NCBI GenBank assembly: GCA_035565335.1
Contig: DATMSO010000073.1
Location: 1-36,200, forward strand
Direction of reading: 5' to 3'
DNA: 36,200 bases
Origin: Methylovorus sp035565335
Lineage (GTDB): Bacteria > Pseudomonadota > Gammaproteobacteria > Burkholderiales > Methylophilaceae
Part shown: one piece after another, positions 16,420 to 24,708 of the stretch
Position numbering within the stretch: position 1 is the stretch's first letter
Layout: every line of letters begins with the position of its first letter
Notes under the pieces: generated by a model
Database searches by the model: none
What the model was told of the DNA's origin: nothing
The model's input: only the letters and a program-made list of their open reading frames with translations
Translations under genes and position numbers: made by a program

Positions 16420-18087
16420 ATGGCTGGATTTCTTTCTAAAGAACGCATTATTACCGGCGGTAATTTTAATCGCTGGCTTATTCCGCCGGCGGCGCTGGCG
16501 GTGCATCTGTGTATCGGCATGGCCTATGGCTTTTCCGTTTTCTGGAAACCGCTGGGCAATGCGCTGGTAGGTGAAGATGGCAAACCACTGGCTGCCTGTG
16601 CTGCCGGTGCCGTCACTGTAGCGGACAAGCTGAGTGGCACTTGGCGCGCGCTGTTTGCCACGGATTGCAACTGGACCCAGTTCGATCTGGGCTGGATGTA
16701 TACCCTGTTTTTCGTATTGCTGGGCTGCTCGGCGGCCTTGTGGGGTGGCTGGTTGGAACGTGCAGGCCCTCGCAAGGCGGGCCTGGTGGCGACCATCTGC
16801 TGGTGTGGTGGCTTGCTGATTTCGGCACTGGGCGTCTATACCCATCAACTCTGGATGATGTGGCTGGGCTCGGGGGTTATTGGCGGTATCGGGCTGGGGC
16901 TGGGCTATATTTCGCCGGTATCCACCCTGATCAAGTGGTTTCCTGACCGCCGCGGCATGGCCACTGGCATGGCGATCATGGGCTTTGGTGGCGGTGCGAT
17001 GATAGGCTCGCCTCTGGCTACCAAGCTGATGAGCTATTTCGCCACGCCCACGGCGCCAGGCGTTTGGCAAACCTTTGTGGTGCTTGCGCTGATCTACACC
17101 GTGTTCATGCTCTGTGGTTCACTTGGTTATCGGGTGCCTGCATCGGACTGGAAACCGGCCAACTGGGTACCGCCCGTCAAGAGCGCAAGCTCCGGCATGA
17201 TTGCCACGCGCCATGTGCATATTAATCAAGCTCACAAGACACCGCAGTTCTGGCTGTTGTGGCTGATCCTGTGCATGAATGTGTCTGCCAGTATCGGCAT
17301 CATCGGCGCGGCAGCCCCCATGCTGCAGGAAACCTTTGGTGGTGCGCTGATTGATCAGGGCTCTCTGGGCTTTGCCGACATCAAGAAAGACGATGTGCTG
17401 ATCGCCACTCTCGCGGCGGTGGGTGCCGGCTTTGTCGGCCTGGTATCCTTGTTCAATATTTTCGGTCGCTTTGCCTGGGCAACCTCTTCCGACAAGCTTG
17501 GCCGTAAAACCACCTATTCGATCTTCTTCATCCTGGGTTCGCTGATGTACATTGCCGCGGCATGGGCGGCAGGGGCAAAATCGCTGGCGGTATTCGTGGG
17601 GGCATTCTGCATTATTGCCTCGATGTATGGCGGCGGTTTCGCGACGATTCCTGCCTACCTCGCTGATATGTTCGGCACGCAGTTTGTTGGCGCCATCCAT
17701 GGCCGCTTGCTGACGGCATGGTCCACCGCAGGCATCGTCGGGCCGGTGATCGTCAACTACATGCATGACATGCGGATTGAAGCGCAAGTGCCGTTTGATC
17801 AGGTATATGGCCCCATCTTTTATGTGCTGGCCGGCATGCTGGTGATCGGTTTTGTGGCGAATCTGCTGGTGCGTCCCGTCGCCAGCAAGCACTTCATGAC
17901 GGATGCCGAGCTGGCAGAAGAAAAGAAGCTAGCCCATGAAAAAGTATTGCCGGGCAATGAAGGCCAGGCCAAGGCCACCACTGCCGGCTCGCGCGTGCTG
18001 GCGGTATTCGCCTGGCTGGCGGTGGGTATTCCGGTAAGCTACGGTATCTGGAGCACCTTGCAAAAAGCCTGGGCACTGTTTCACTAA
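16420..18087 (+). CDS. MFS transporter of the OFA (oxalate/formate antiporter-like) family
   Basis: This 555-residue, 12-helix inner-membrane transporter carries the OFA-family opening NRWLIPPAALAVHLCIGMAYGFSVFWKP, an unusually long first periplasmic loop with several Cys (about residues 55-90), and the MFS loop motifs GWLERAGPRKAG (loop 2-3) and WATSSDKLGRKTTY (loop 8-9). FPDRRGMATGMAIMGFG in helix 5-6 is typical of monocarboxylate and OFA porters. A C-terminal helix follows a long polar segment. The substrate is probably a small carboxylate but cannot be read. The ATG at 16420 is placed six bases after AGGGAG; a TTG two codons earlier would overlap that site. It is divergent from phoB. Confidence 0.88.
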   Translation: MAGFLSKERIITGGNFNRWLIPPAALAVHLCIGMAYGFSVFWKPLGNALVGEDGKPLAACAAGAVTVADKLSGTWRALFATDCNWTQFDLGWMYTLFFVLLGCSAALWGGWLERAGPRKAGLVATICWCGGLLISALGVYTHQLWMMWLGSGVIGGIGLGLGYISPVSTLIKWFPDRRGMATGMAIMGFGGGAMIGSPLATKLMSYFATPTAPGVWQTFVVLALIYTVFMLCGSLGYRVPASDWKPANWVPPVKSASSGMIATRHVHINQAHKTPQFWLLWLILCMNVSASIGIIGAAAPMLQETFGGALIDQGSLGFADIKKDDVLIATLAAVGAGFVGLVSLFNIFGRFAWATSSDKLGRKTTYSIFFILGSLMYIAAAWAAGAKSLAVFVGAFCIIASMYGGGFATIPAYLADMFGTQFVGAIHGRLLTAWSTAGIVGPVIVNYMHDMRIEAQVPFDQVYGPIFYVLAGMLVIGFVANLLVRPVASKHFMTDAELAEEKKLAHEKVLPGNEGQAKATTAGSRVLAVFAWLAVGIPVSYGIWSTLQKAWALFH

Positions 18088-18148
18088 GTACCGTTTAGTG
18101 AATACTGTTTCCCTGAGCACCTTCTGCTAGCGTTTTACTTCTCGTTTG

Positions 18149-18183
18149 CGGCAGTTCCGGCATTTGCCGGGGCTGCCGTTTCC
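18149..18183 (+). terminator. imperfect hairpin terminator after the MFS transporter gene
   Basis: CGGCAGTTCCGGC (18149-18161) and GCCGGGGCTGCCG (18166-18178) pair at 11 of 13 positions around an ATTT loop, followed by TTTCCC. It is 62 bases after the stop codon. The T-tract is short, so termination may be partial. Confidence 0.5.
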
Positions 18184-18208
18184 CAAGCGTAAGCGGCTAG
18201 GCTATAAT
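18180..18208 (+). promoter_or_regulatory. probable sigma-70 promoter for ribH-nusB
   Basis: A perfect TATAAT lies at 18203-18208 and a TTCCCA -35 at 18180-18185, with 17-base spacing. Transcription would start near 18214, leaving a leader of about 120 bases before ribH. I looked for an FMN-riboswitch signature in that leader and saw none. Confidence 0.5.
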
Positions 18209-18334
18209 TCAGCCTGAAATTTCCGTTTGACGCATGTGCTTGTCTTTAAAGTGCAATGCGCTGTGTCATCCAGCATTCAACATCAAGTCATTCTCGGCCT
18301 TGGCCCTTCTGAATTTTAAGTATGTGGAGTAAAT

Positions 18335-18784
18335 GTGAGAGAACTCGCAATTGATTTAAACGGTTCCGGTATGCAAATCGGTATTGTGCTGTCCCGCTTT
18401 AACAGCGATGTTGGCCAAGGTCTCCTGGCAGCCTGCAAAGCCGAACTGCTAAAGCGTGGCGTGGCAGAAGATGCCATCACCCTGGCTACCGTGCCGGGCG
18501 CACTGGAAACCCCATTGGTATTGCACCATATGGCAGACAGCCAGAAATATGATGCGCTGATTGCCCTGGGCGCTATCATCCGCGGTGAGACCTACCACTT
18601 TGAAGTCGTGTCCAATGAATCCGCCCGTGGTATTTCCGAGGTGCAACTGAATACAGGCGTGCCTGTTGCCAACGCTATCCTCACCACCGAAAACGACGAG
18701 CAGGCGCTGGAGCGCGTGGCTGTCAAAGGTGCTGAAGCCGCAGCGGTAGCAATCGAGATGGTTAACCTGTTGAAGGCCTTATGA
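18335..18784 (+). CDS. ribH: 6,7-dimethyl-8-ribityllumazine synthase
   Basis: This cytoplasmic enzyme makes the lumazine precursor of riboflavin from 5-amino-6-ribitylaminouracil and 3,4-dihydroxybutanone phosphate. The 149-residue length is normal. Conserved features: IVLSRFNSDVGQGLL near the N-terminus, VPGALETPLVLHHM, and the active-site stretch LGAIIRGETYHFEVV with the catalytic His. Also seen are NTGVPVANAILTTENDEQALERV. The start is GTG at 18335-18337 with TGGAG five bases upstream. Its TGA overlaps the nusB ATG in an ATGA junction, so the two are translationally coupled, a very common arrangement. Confidence 0.97.
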   Translation: MRELAIDLNGSGMQIGIVLSRFNSDVGQGLLAACKAELLKRGVAEDAITLATVPGALETPLVLHHMADSQKYDALIALGAIIRGETYHFEVVSNESARGISEVQLNTGVPVANAILTTENDEQALERVAVKGAEAAAVAIEMVNLLKAL

Positions 18785-19257
18785 GCGACACCGATCAAAA
18801 GCCTAGTGATGCCAAACCGGTAAAAGCCGCGAGAAATCGTCGGAAATCGCGTGAGCTTGCCCTGAAAGGCATTTATCGCAACCTGATGAATCAGGCGGAT
18901 TTTCGTGCCATTCTGCGTGAGCTGGCGGACGAACCGGAATTCGACAAGGCAGATCAGGAATATCTGCGTACATTGCTGGATGGTGTACTCGCTGAGCGCG
19001 AGGAGCTGGATCGCCGTATTGCCGTGTTTGTAGATAGGCCGATGCAGGAGCTCAGCCCGATTGAACATGGCATTCTCTGCCTGTCGGCTTATGAGCTGAT
19101 TTTCGATCTCAGCATTCCCTATCGCGTTGCGATTAATGAAGGCGTTGAACTCGCTAAAATTTATGGCGGTACCGATGGCCATAAATACGTTAATGGTGTG
19201 CTCGACAAACTTGCTGCGGAAGCCCGTCCAGGCGAAGTCAGCCGTCACAGCCGTTAG
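18781..19257 (+). CDS. nusB: transcription antitermination factor NusB
   Basis: This 158-residue all-helical protein binds boxA RNA together with NusE and promotes antitermination on rRNA operons. It has a basic N-terminal extension (AARNRRKSRELALKGIYRNL), which includes the RNA-binding arginine-rich start, and the well-conserved C-terminal motif SAYELIFDLSIPYRVAINEGVELAKIYGG, ending in KYVNGVLDKLA. It overlaps ribH by four bases. A hairpin at 19281-19310 follows the gene. Confidence 0.96.
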   Translation: MSDTDQKPSDAKPVKAARNRRKSRELALKGIYRNLMNQADFRAILRELADEPEFDKADQEYLRTLLDGVLAEREELDRRIAVFVDRPMQELSPIEHGILCLSAYELIFDLSIPYRVAINEGVELAKIYGGTDGHKYVNGVLDKLAAEARPGEVSRHSR

Positions 19258-19280
19258 TCGGCTCATCCCTCGTTATTCGG

Positions 19281-19310
19281 ATGGCAGGATGTGTCACATC
19301 ATGTCCTGCC
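19281..19310 (+). other. compound hairpin after nusB
   Basis: GGCAG-GATGTG (19283-19293), a single T, then CACATC (19295-19300) and, after a bulge, CCTGCC (19305-19310) can fold into a long stem-loop on the plus strand, extendable outward by GATGG/CCATC. A few T follow at 19316-19323. A second small perfect hairpin, GCTGTT-AAA-AACAGC, is at 19350-19364. They could terminate ribH-nusB transcription or lie in the leader of the FHA gene. Confidence 0.4.
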
Positions 19311-19437
19311 CATCTTCAGTTTTCCACCTCTCCCATGTAAGATCAAGCAGCTGTTAAAAACAGCGTTCACCAAGCTTCAGGGCCGTTTAAGTGCCCATGT
19401 TGTCCTTGTTTCATGGTCCGCAGATTGGAAATTTCTC

Positions 19438-20127
19438 ATGGCAAAGCTGCTTTTCTCCCTGGATGGCAATCTGCTAGGCGAATATCCTCTCGACAAACCT
19501 CTTCTACGCATCGGTCGGCGACGCGATAACGACATCGCCATCGACAATCTCATGATCAGTAGCGCACATGCCCAGATCCTTGCTATCGGCCAGAATGCCT
19601 TATTGCAGGATCTGGATAGCACCAATGGCACGCTGGTGAATGGCGTGCGGGTAAAACAGCATGTGCTGCAGCATGAGGACATCATTACGGTTGGCCATTA
19701 TCAATTGCGCTATTGCGATGAAACTGGTCAGCCGCAGAGGCATGCACTTTCCGATGAGGCTATGACGGCGTCTGCAGAGGAAGCGCGTGGTCTTACTGAC
19801 CAGGGGCTGGCGGTGAATACTGAGGCATCTTCCGGCCGATATTCCGGCCATCTTTATGTCATCAGCGGGCCCGATTTCGGCCAGGATATTCGGCTAACCC
19901 AATCTGTCACCGATCTCGGTGCAGCCGAGCTGCCCATGGCCCTGATCTTGCAGAATGGCGCAGATTACTGGATTCAGCCTTTGCAGGATGATGGATCGCT
20001 GACGGTGAATGGCCTGCCTGTCGTCAGCAAGACGGCGGACGGCCAGCGTTTGCAGGATCACGATCTGATTGCCTGGAATGGCGTAAAAATGGAATTTTAT
20101 CTGGCGGCTGACGACAGTTCGATGTAA
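19438..20127 (+). CDS. FHA-domain protein with a second, degenerate FHA-like half
   Basis: This 229-residue protein has an N-terminal forkhead-associated domain: strand LLRIGRRRDNDI (Gly26-Arg27), SSAHAQI (Ser41-His44) and DSTNGTLVNG (Asn63-Gly64), which is the phosphothreonine-binding signature. After a polar linker (about 100-130) the second half ends in a VNGLPV...LQDHDLIAWNGVKMEF pattern typical of the last FHA strands, but without the GR, SxxH or STNG residues, so it probably does not bind phosphopeptide. FHA proteins signal with Ser/Thr kinases or secretion systems, but no kinase is in this window. I chose the ATG at 19438 because the first FHA strand follows at once; a frame from 19291 would add 49 residues of non-domain sequence. 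Confidence 0.8.
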   Translation: MAKLLFSLDGNLLGEYPLDKPLLRIGRRRDNDIAIDNLMISSAHAQILAIGQNALLQDLDSTNGTLVNGVRVKQHVLQHEDIITVGHYQLRYCDETGQPQRHALSDEAMTASAEEARGLTDQGLAVNTEASSGRYSGHLYVISGPDFGQDIRLTQSVTDLGAAELPMALILQNGADYWIQPLQDDGSLTVNGLPVVSKTADGQRLQDHDLIAWNGVKMEFYLAADDSSM

Positions 20128-20158
20128 AGCCAGGCTTCAGGGTAGTTCGGTGACGGGT

Positions 20159-20896
20159 TTAAAGCAGGCTGCTGCTGCTGCCGGTGGCATCCAGCCGCAG
20201 GTAGCTGCCCTGTTCATACCAATCACCCAGTACCCAGCGTTGGCAAGCGTGCCCATGCAATGTCAGCGTGTGGCAAGCGGGACGATGGGTGTGCCCATGG
20301 ATCATTAGTTCAGGATAATCCCACTCTGCAAACAACGCGGCAACGGCCTCGTCATTAACATCCATGATGGCGGCCTGCTTGATGGATTTCTCGGACTCGC
20401 TGCGCATGCGTATGGCTTCAATCTGCGTCTTGCGTGTGGCGAGAGGCTGCTGCAGAAAACCTTGCTGCCACTCCGGTTTGCGCACTTGCTGGCGAAACTG
20501 CTGATAAGCCACATCATCCGTGCACAACATATCGCCATGACTCAGCAGGACACGTTTGCCATACAGGGTATGCAACACGGGATCAGTGAGCAGCGTAACG
20601 CCGGAGGTTGATGCAAAGCGCTCGCCGATCAGAAAGTCACGATTGCCATGCATGAAATAACATGCGATGCCAGAGTCTGTCAGGGCGCGCAGTCCCTGGA
20701 TGATGGTCTGGTGATGCGGATCGTCGATCTCATCATCGCCTGCCCAGTATTCGAACAGATCGCCCAGGATATAAAGCCGCTCGGCATGACGCGCCTCGCC
20801 TTGCAGCAGATGCAGAAATGCCCGGCTGATTTCCGGCCGGGCATCGCACAGGTGCAGATCGGAAATGAACAGGCTATACGGGTGTGTAGCGCTCAA
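20159..20896 (-). CDS. lpxH: UDP-2,3-diacylglucosamine diphosphatase
   Basis: This peripheral inner-membrane metallophosphoesterase of lipid A synthesis hydrolyses UDP-2,3-diacylglucosamine to lipid X and UMP. The 245-residue protein shows the di-metal motifs FISDLHL (D13, H15), LGDLFEYWAGDD, HGNRDFLIG, LLSHGDMLCTDD and IHGHTHRP in the right order. The C-terminus ends in a short Ser-Ser-Ser-Ser-Leu-Leu tail coded by a CAG-like repeat (plus-strand GCTGCTGCTGCTGC). The start is a TTG (20894-20896) without a strong ribosome site. It is the last gene of a five-gene envelope operon, 35 bases after the cyclophilin ppiB gene. Confidence 0.95.
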   Translation of the reverse strand: MSATHPYSLFISDLHLCDARPEISRAFLHLLQGEARHAERLYILGDLFEYWAGDDEIDDPHHQTIIQGLRALTDSGIACYFMHGNRDFLIGERFASTSGVTLLTDPVLHTLYGKRVLLSHGDMLCTDDVAYQQFRQQVRKPEWQQGFLQQPLATRKTQIEAIRMRSESEKSIKQAAIMDVNDEAVAALFAEWDYPELMIHGHTHRPACHTLTLHGHACQRWVLGDWYEQGSYLRLDATGSSSSLL

Positions 20897-20931
20897 TGCA
20901 TTTCCATCTGTAGTGGTCAGTAGCGCTTGAA

Positions 20932-21423
20932 TTAAACGACTTCAGCGCGCTCGATAATGACGCTTTCCACAGGCACATCCTGATGGCCATTGCGGCTGCC
21001 GGTCTTGACCTTCTTGATCTTGTCGATCACTTCGGTGCCGGCGGTCACCTTGCCGAACACACAGTAACCCCAGCCTTGCGCGGTTGGCGAGGTGAAGTTC
21101 AGGAAGTCATTGTCAGCCACATTGATGAAAAACTGGCTGCTGGCCGAATCCGGATTTGGCGTACGGGCCATGGCGATGGTGTAAGCCTTGTTAACCAGGC
21201 CATTGTTGGCTTCGTTCTTGATGGGCGCATTGGTGGATTTCTGGTTCATGCTGGGCTCAAAGCCGCCGCCTTGAATCATGAAACCGTCAATCACGCGATG
21301 GAAAATGGTGTTGTTGTAGAAGCCGCTTTCCACGTAGGCCAGAAAATTGGCAACGGTCGCAGGCGCTTTTTCAGCGTCCAGTTCCAGGGTGATTTCACCG
21401 AAGTTGGTATGAAGTTTAACCAC
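20932..21423 (-). CDS. ppiB: cytoplasmic cyclophilin-type peptidyl-prolyl isomerase
   Basis: This 163-residue cyclophilin without a signal peptide catalyses cis-trans isomerisation of Xaa-Pro bonds. Motifs: FHRVIDGFMIQGG (catalytic Arg), MARTPNPDSASSQFFINVADNDFLN and YCVFGKV. Length and the MVKLHTNFGEITLELD-like opening are those of PpiB. The start is GTG at 21421-21423 with AAAGGA seven bases upstream; a longer open frame to 21525 lies inside the preceding cyclophilin gene. It overlaps that gene by 8 bases, so the two are coupled. Confidence 0.93.
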   Translation of the reverse strand: MVKLHTNFGEITLELDAEKAPATVANFLAYVESGFYNNTIFHRVIDGFMIQGGGFEPSMNQKSTNAPIKNEANNGLVNKAYTIAMARTPNPDSASSQFFINVADNDFLNFTSPTAQGWGYCVFGKVTAGTEVIDKIKKVKTGSRNGHQDVPVESVIIERAEVV

Positions 21424-22084
21424 GTTTTTTTCCTTTAAGAGCAGGTTTTGAAGAGGGTGGGGTGGGCACTGCGCGCACGGGCTGTTCAGGCTCCACGGGG
21501 GTATCCAGCGTGGTGACTTTTTCAATCACCACATTTTCAACCGGTACATTGTCAAACTTGCCTACGCTACGGGTCGGGATTTTGGCCATTTTTTCCACGA
21601 TGGCCATGCCACGAATGACTTTGCCAAATACGCAGTAACCAAAATAAGCCGGATCCGGTTTGTAGAAGTTGAGAAACTTGTTGTCCGAAAGATTAATGAA
21701 AAACTGCGAGCGCGCCGAATTCGGGTCAAATGCGCGTGCCATCGCCAATGTGCCGGGCTCATTTTTCAGGCCATTGTTGGCTTCGTTCTCTATCGGGTTG
21801 TAGGTACTTTTTTCCTGGAAATCAACAGCAAAGCCGCCGCCCTGCACCATAAAACGATCAATGATGCGGTGGAACATGGTACCCGTGTAAAAATCGCTCT
21901 TCACATACTGCATGAAATTGGCAACTGTCTTGGGCGCCCGGTCAGGGTACAGCTCGACAATAAAACTGCCGAGGTTAGTCTGAAACTCCAGCTGGGGTTT
22001 CTGGCTATGGACACCGTCGGCCATCGCGGCCGGGGCTACCATCAAAAGAATAAGAAATAACCACGCTTCCCATCGTGTCTGCAT
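21416..22084 (-). CDS. exported cyclophilin-type peptidyl-prolyl isomerase (PpiA-like)
   Basis: This 222-residue protein has a signal peptide (MQTRWEAWLFLILLMVAPAAMA, cut before DGVHS) and a cyclophilin domain: FHRIIDRFMVQGG, ARAFDPNSARSQFFINLSDNKFLN and YCVFGKVI. A Pro/Lys-rich tail of about 35 residues (EPEQPVRAVPTPPSSKP onward) is not part of the fold. It should act as a periplasmic foldase. It resembles its neighbour ppiB closely, suggesting tandem duplication with one copy exported. AGAGGAG lies nine bases before the ATG. Its 3' end overlaps the ppiB start by 8 bases. Confidence 0.9.
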   Translation of the reverse strand: MQTRWEAWLFLILLMVAPAAMADGVHSQKPQLEFQTNLGSFIVELYPDRAPKTVANFMQYVKSDFYTGTMFHRIIDRFMVQGGGFAVDFQEKSTYNPIENEANNGLKNEPGTLAMARAFDPNSARSQFFINLSDNKFLNFYKPDPAYFGYCVFGKVIRGMAIVEKMAKIPTRSVGKFDNVPVENVVIEKVTTLDTPVEPEQPVRAVPTPPSSKPALKGKKRG

Positions 22085-22106
22085 CGATCAGGCTCCTCTG
22101 AAAGGG

Positions 22107-23318
22107 TCATGCTGCCCCTTCGTATAATATTTTCCAGCGCTGATCTTCATAGATCCAGTACTGGCGTTTCCGCATGCGGCTGTCCAGGAATTCACTCTTG
22201 TATTCCTGATCAAAACTGACCACCGCCATCGGAATTTGGCTATTAGGATAGCGGATCATGCTGATATTGGATAGCGCGATGCTGACCGGTTTCTTGTATG
22301 CCTGGATGCGGCGCTTCTCGCGTGACCAGCCTTGAATATCGCTGTTCTGGCTAAAAAAGCGCTGTGAGTAATGGCTGAGGTAACGGTCGGTATCTTGTGA
22401 TTGCCAATCCTCGCGCCATTGATCCAGCGCTTTTTTAAGCTGCGGTTGCTCCGATGCCGGCTGCGTCACCCATTTCAGCTTGGAAACGATGATGAACGGG
22501 GTACCGCCTTGCTGCAGGATAGGCCCCAGGGTTTGCAAATCGGGATTGGAGATTACCACGCAGCCGTCACTTGCACGCGGCGGCCGGCTATAGGTATTGC
22601 TCGGCGTGCCGTGCAGCCAGATGCCATGTCCCTTTTTGCCCTGCTGCTTGTCCCATTCATTCGGGTAGCTGAGCGGGTAGGCTGCGCTGCCGTAAAAATC
22701 AGGCAGTTTACTGGTGAGTTTGCTGCTGGCGGTGTAAACGCCGAGCGGCGTGCGCTTGTCACCCTCGGTGCTTTTTTCGCTGCCATTGCGACCGATGGTC
22801 ACATAATAATCCGCCACATACGTGGGTTTGCCGCCGATGTTCTGATACAGATAAAGCCGCGATTTATCGGCATCCACCACGATGACGTATTTCTGGCTCG
22901 GGTCGATCTGCCACAAGGGTTCTGGGATGCCCTGCGGTGCATGGCTTTCGAGATAACGCTCAATGCGCATGCGCGCTTCCGCTTTGAAATCCTCAACGGT
23001 CGGATCATTTTGTGGCGTATTGCCAAAGCCTGCCAGCTGCTGCGATTTTGCCATCAGCAGATCGCCGCGTATCAGATAGGCCAGTTTGAAGTTGGGTGCA
23101 ATCGAGATGAGCTCATCCACCGTATTCAAAGCCTGTTGCAACTGGCCGCGTGTGATTTGCAACAAGCCCTTCACCACCAGGCTCTCCGGGTAGTTCGGGC
23201 CGAAGCTGCTATTGCTGAGCGTGCCGCTATAGTCCAGGCGATCCAGCGCAGGCACATTCCATGGCACCATGATGGAAGCCATGAGCAGCATCTGTAAGAG
23301 AGTTTTGATCTTGTTCAT
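22107..23318 (-). CDS. Csd6-like L,D-transpeptidase/carboxypeptidase (YkuD + C-terminal NTF2-like domain)
   Basis: This exported protein of about 403 residues has a signal peptide (MNKIKTLLQMLLMASIMVPWNVPA). A helical TPR-like part follows, then a YkuD catalytic domain (about 140-270) with HGTPSN and the active-site SDGCVVIS; the Cys is residue 253. A C-terminal NTF2-like domain of about 110 residues starts near LDQWREDWQSQD. This three-part order is that of Csd6/Pgp2-type enzymes, which trim or cross-link peptidoglycan peptides and affect cell shape. The start at 23318 puts the signal peptide first; a GTG at 23333 would add five residues. It belongs to a five-gene leftward operon, 21 bases after the TPR gene and 22 before the exported cyclophilin. 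Confidence 0.88.
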   Translation of the reverse strand: MNKIKTLLQMLLMASIMVPWNVPALDRLDYSGTLSNSSFGPNYPESLVVKGLLQITRGQLQQALNTVDELISIAPNFKLAYLIRGDLLMAKSQQLAGFGNTPQNDPTVEDFKAEARMRIERYLESHAPQGIPEPLWQIDPSQKYVIVVDADKSRLYLYQNIGGKPTYVADYYVTIGRNGSEKSTEGDKRTPLGVYTASSKLTSKLPDFYGSAAYPLSYPNEWDKQQGKKGHGIWLHGTPSNTYSRPPRASDGCVVISNPDLQTLGPILQQGGTPFIIVSKLKWVTQPASEQPQLKKALDQWREDWQSQDTDRYLSHYSQRFFSQNSDIQGWSREKRRIQAYKKPVSIALSNISMIRYPNSQIPMAVVSFDQEYKSEFLDSRMRKRQYWIYEDQRWKILYEGAA

Positions 23319-23339
23319 GCAGTGTTCAGTCACCGGCGA

Positions 23340-24566
23340 CTATCGGTCGGTCAGCTCCTGTTCAATCAACCAGCGGTTGCCGCCTTTTTTCAGCACCAGG
23401 GTCTTGCTGGTACGCATGGCGTTGCCGCCTGCACGGTAGCTTTGCTTGAAGCTCGCGCGCACCAGGTCACCATCCTGCTTCAAGCGCAGATTGCTAATGT
23501 CGACGGAAATGCTGGCAGGTGCGCTGATGCGCTGCTTGCGGGTTTTTTCCCAATCCTGGCGGGATTGCCCGTCCGGCGTTTTGAATCCTGCGCCATAACT
23601 TGCCAGATACGCTGACACATTTTTGTCTGACCAGGCTTTTGCCCACTGGCGTACGGCTTGCTCGACTGCCTGCTCGTCGATATTGCCAGCCGCTTTTGTC
23701 TGCTCTTGCGGTTTGGAGGCTTCCACGGCTTTGCCGTTATCAGCTAGCTTGGGTGGAACCGGCTTCACGGCGGACGCTGCCTGAGCGGATGGTTTGGCAT
23801 CTACCGGCGCTTTGGACTCTGCAGCCTTGGAATCCTGTGGCTTGGAATCCTGTGGTTTGACTTCTTGCTGCTTGATTTCCGTCACCACCGAAGCCGGCTT
23901 TTGCGCATTTTCGGGTTTCCCCACCATGTCATATTTCACAACCGGTACGGTTGGTTCCAGCGCCCTGGTTTGGCCATTCTTGTTGGTCACGATAATCTGC
24001 CCGGGCATAGAAACACTGGCGGCCATGTTGGATTGGCTGGCGAGCAGGGTGGGCGGTGTGGATGGAGTCAAGGATTTGATCAGCGCCAGTTTGCTTTGCG
24101 AACGGCTGTTTCCATTATCCAGCTGGAGCGCCTTGTCATAAGCCTGTGAAGCCATGCGGGCATAAATGTCGCCCAGATTCTCATGCGCCGTGGCATAGCT
24201 GGGATGGGTTTTGATCGCGCTTTCAAGCGCTTTGCGGGCCTTGTCATATTCCCCGCGCTCGGCATAGAGCACAGCCAGGTTGTTATAAGGCTCGGGAAGG
24301 GAGGGGTACTTCTCCGTCAACTCGGTAAACGCCTTCATGGCTTCATCGCGTTTTCCGCTATCGGTCAGGATAATCCCGCGCAGGAAAAGCGCATCTGCAC
24401 TTGCGGGATTTTTGGCGATATAGGCATTCAGTCTGGTCAGGGCCTGAGGGGCCTGGCCTTGTTGTGCCAACTGGCTGATGTCTTTGAGTTCGTCGGCCTG
24501 GACAGCCGCAGGAAGGAGCAATGCCAATACAACAAACAGGGGGGGTAAAGTGCGCAGGGCAGGCAT
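23340..24566 (-). CDS. exported TPR protein with C-terminal NTF2-like (Csd6-C-like) domain
   Basis: This 408-residue protein has a signal peptide (ALRTLPPLFVVLALLLPAAVQA, cut before DELKD) and about four tetratricopeptide repeats (roughly 25-155; for example ADALFLRGIILTDSGKRDEAM and PEPYNNLAVLYAERGEYDKA). A low-complexity linker rich in Lys, Ala, Pro and Gln includes a repeated QDSKPQDSKAAESK. The C-terminal domain of about 110 residues (VRQWAKAWSDKNVSAYLASYG...) is clearly related to that of the neighbouring L,D-transpeptidase. It has no catalytic motif, so it may be a scaffold or partner of that enzyme. The ATG at 24564-24566 directly precedes the signal peptide; the open frame extends 22 codons upstream into the divergent promoter region. 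First gene of the envelope operon. Confidence 0.8.
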   Translation of the reverse strand: MPALRTLPPLFVVLALLLPAAVQADELKDISQLAQQGQAPQALTRLNAYIAKNPASADALFLRGIILTDSGKRDEAMKAFTELTEKYPSLPEPYNNLAVLYAERGEYDKARKALESAIKTHPSYATAHENLGDIYARMASQAYDKALQLDNGNSRSQSKLALIKSLTPSTPPTLLASQSNMAASVSMPGQIIVTNKNGQTRALEPTVPVVKYDMVGKPENAQKPASVVTEIKQQEVKPQDSKPQDSKAAESKAPVDAKPSAQAASAVKPVPPKLADNGKAVEASKPQEQTKAAGNIDEQAVEQAVRQWAKAWSDKNVSAYLASYGAGFKTPDGQSRQDWEKTRKQRISAPASISVDISNLRLKQDGDLVRASFKQSYRAGGNAMRTSKTLVLKKGGNRWLIEQELTDR

Positions 24567-24708
24567 TGTGTTATACTTTTCGCGATTTCTTTTCAGTGCA
24601 ACAATTCTATCAATAGCAGGTTCAACCTCCAATAGCTCGCCATGCAGACCCTTGATTTACCTCAATATGCCGTCTGATGATGACCTTGGATTCGAGCGCC
24701 ATCATACC

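Noticed and set aside
18214..18334. Possible FMN riboswitch in the ribH leader
   Set aside because: The conserved GGGGCAGGG/GAA-type core and paired helices were not found in the leader of about 120 bases.
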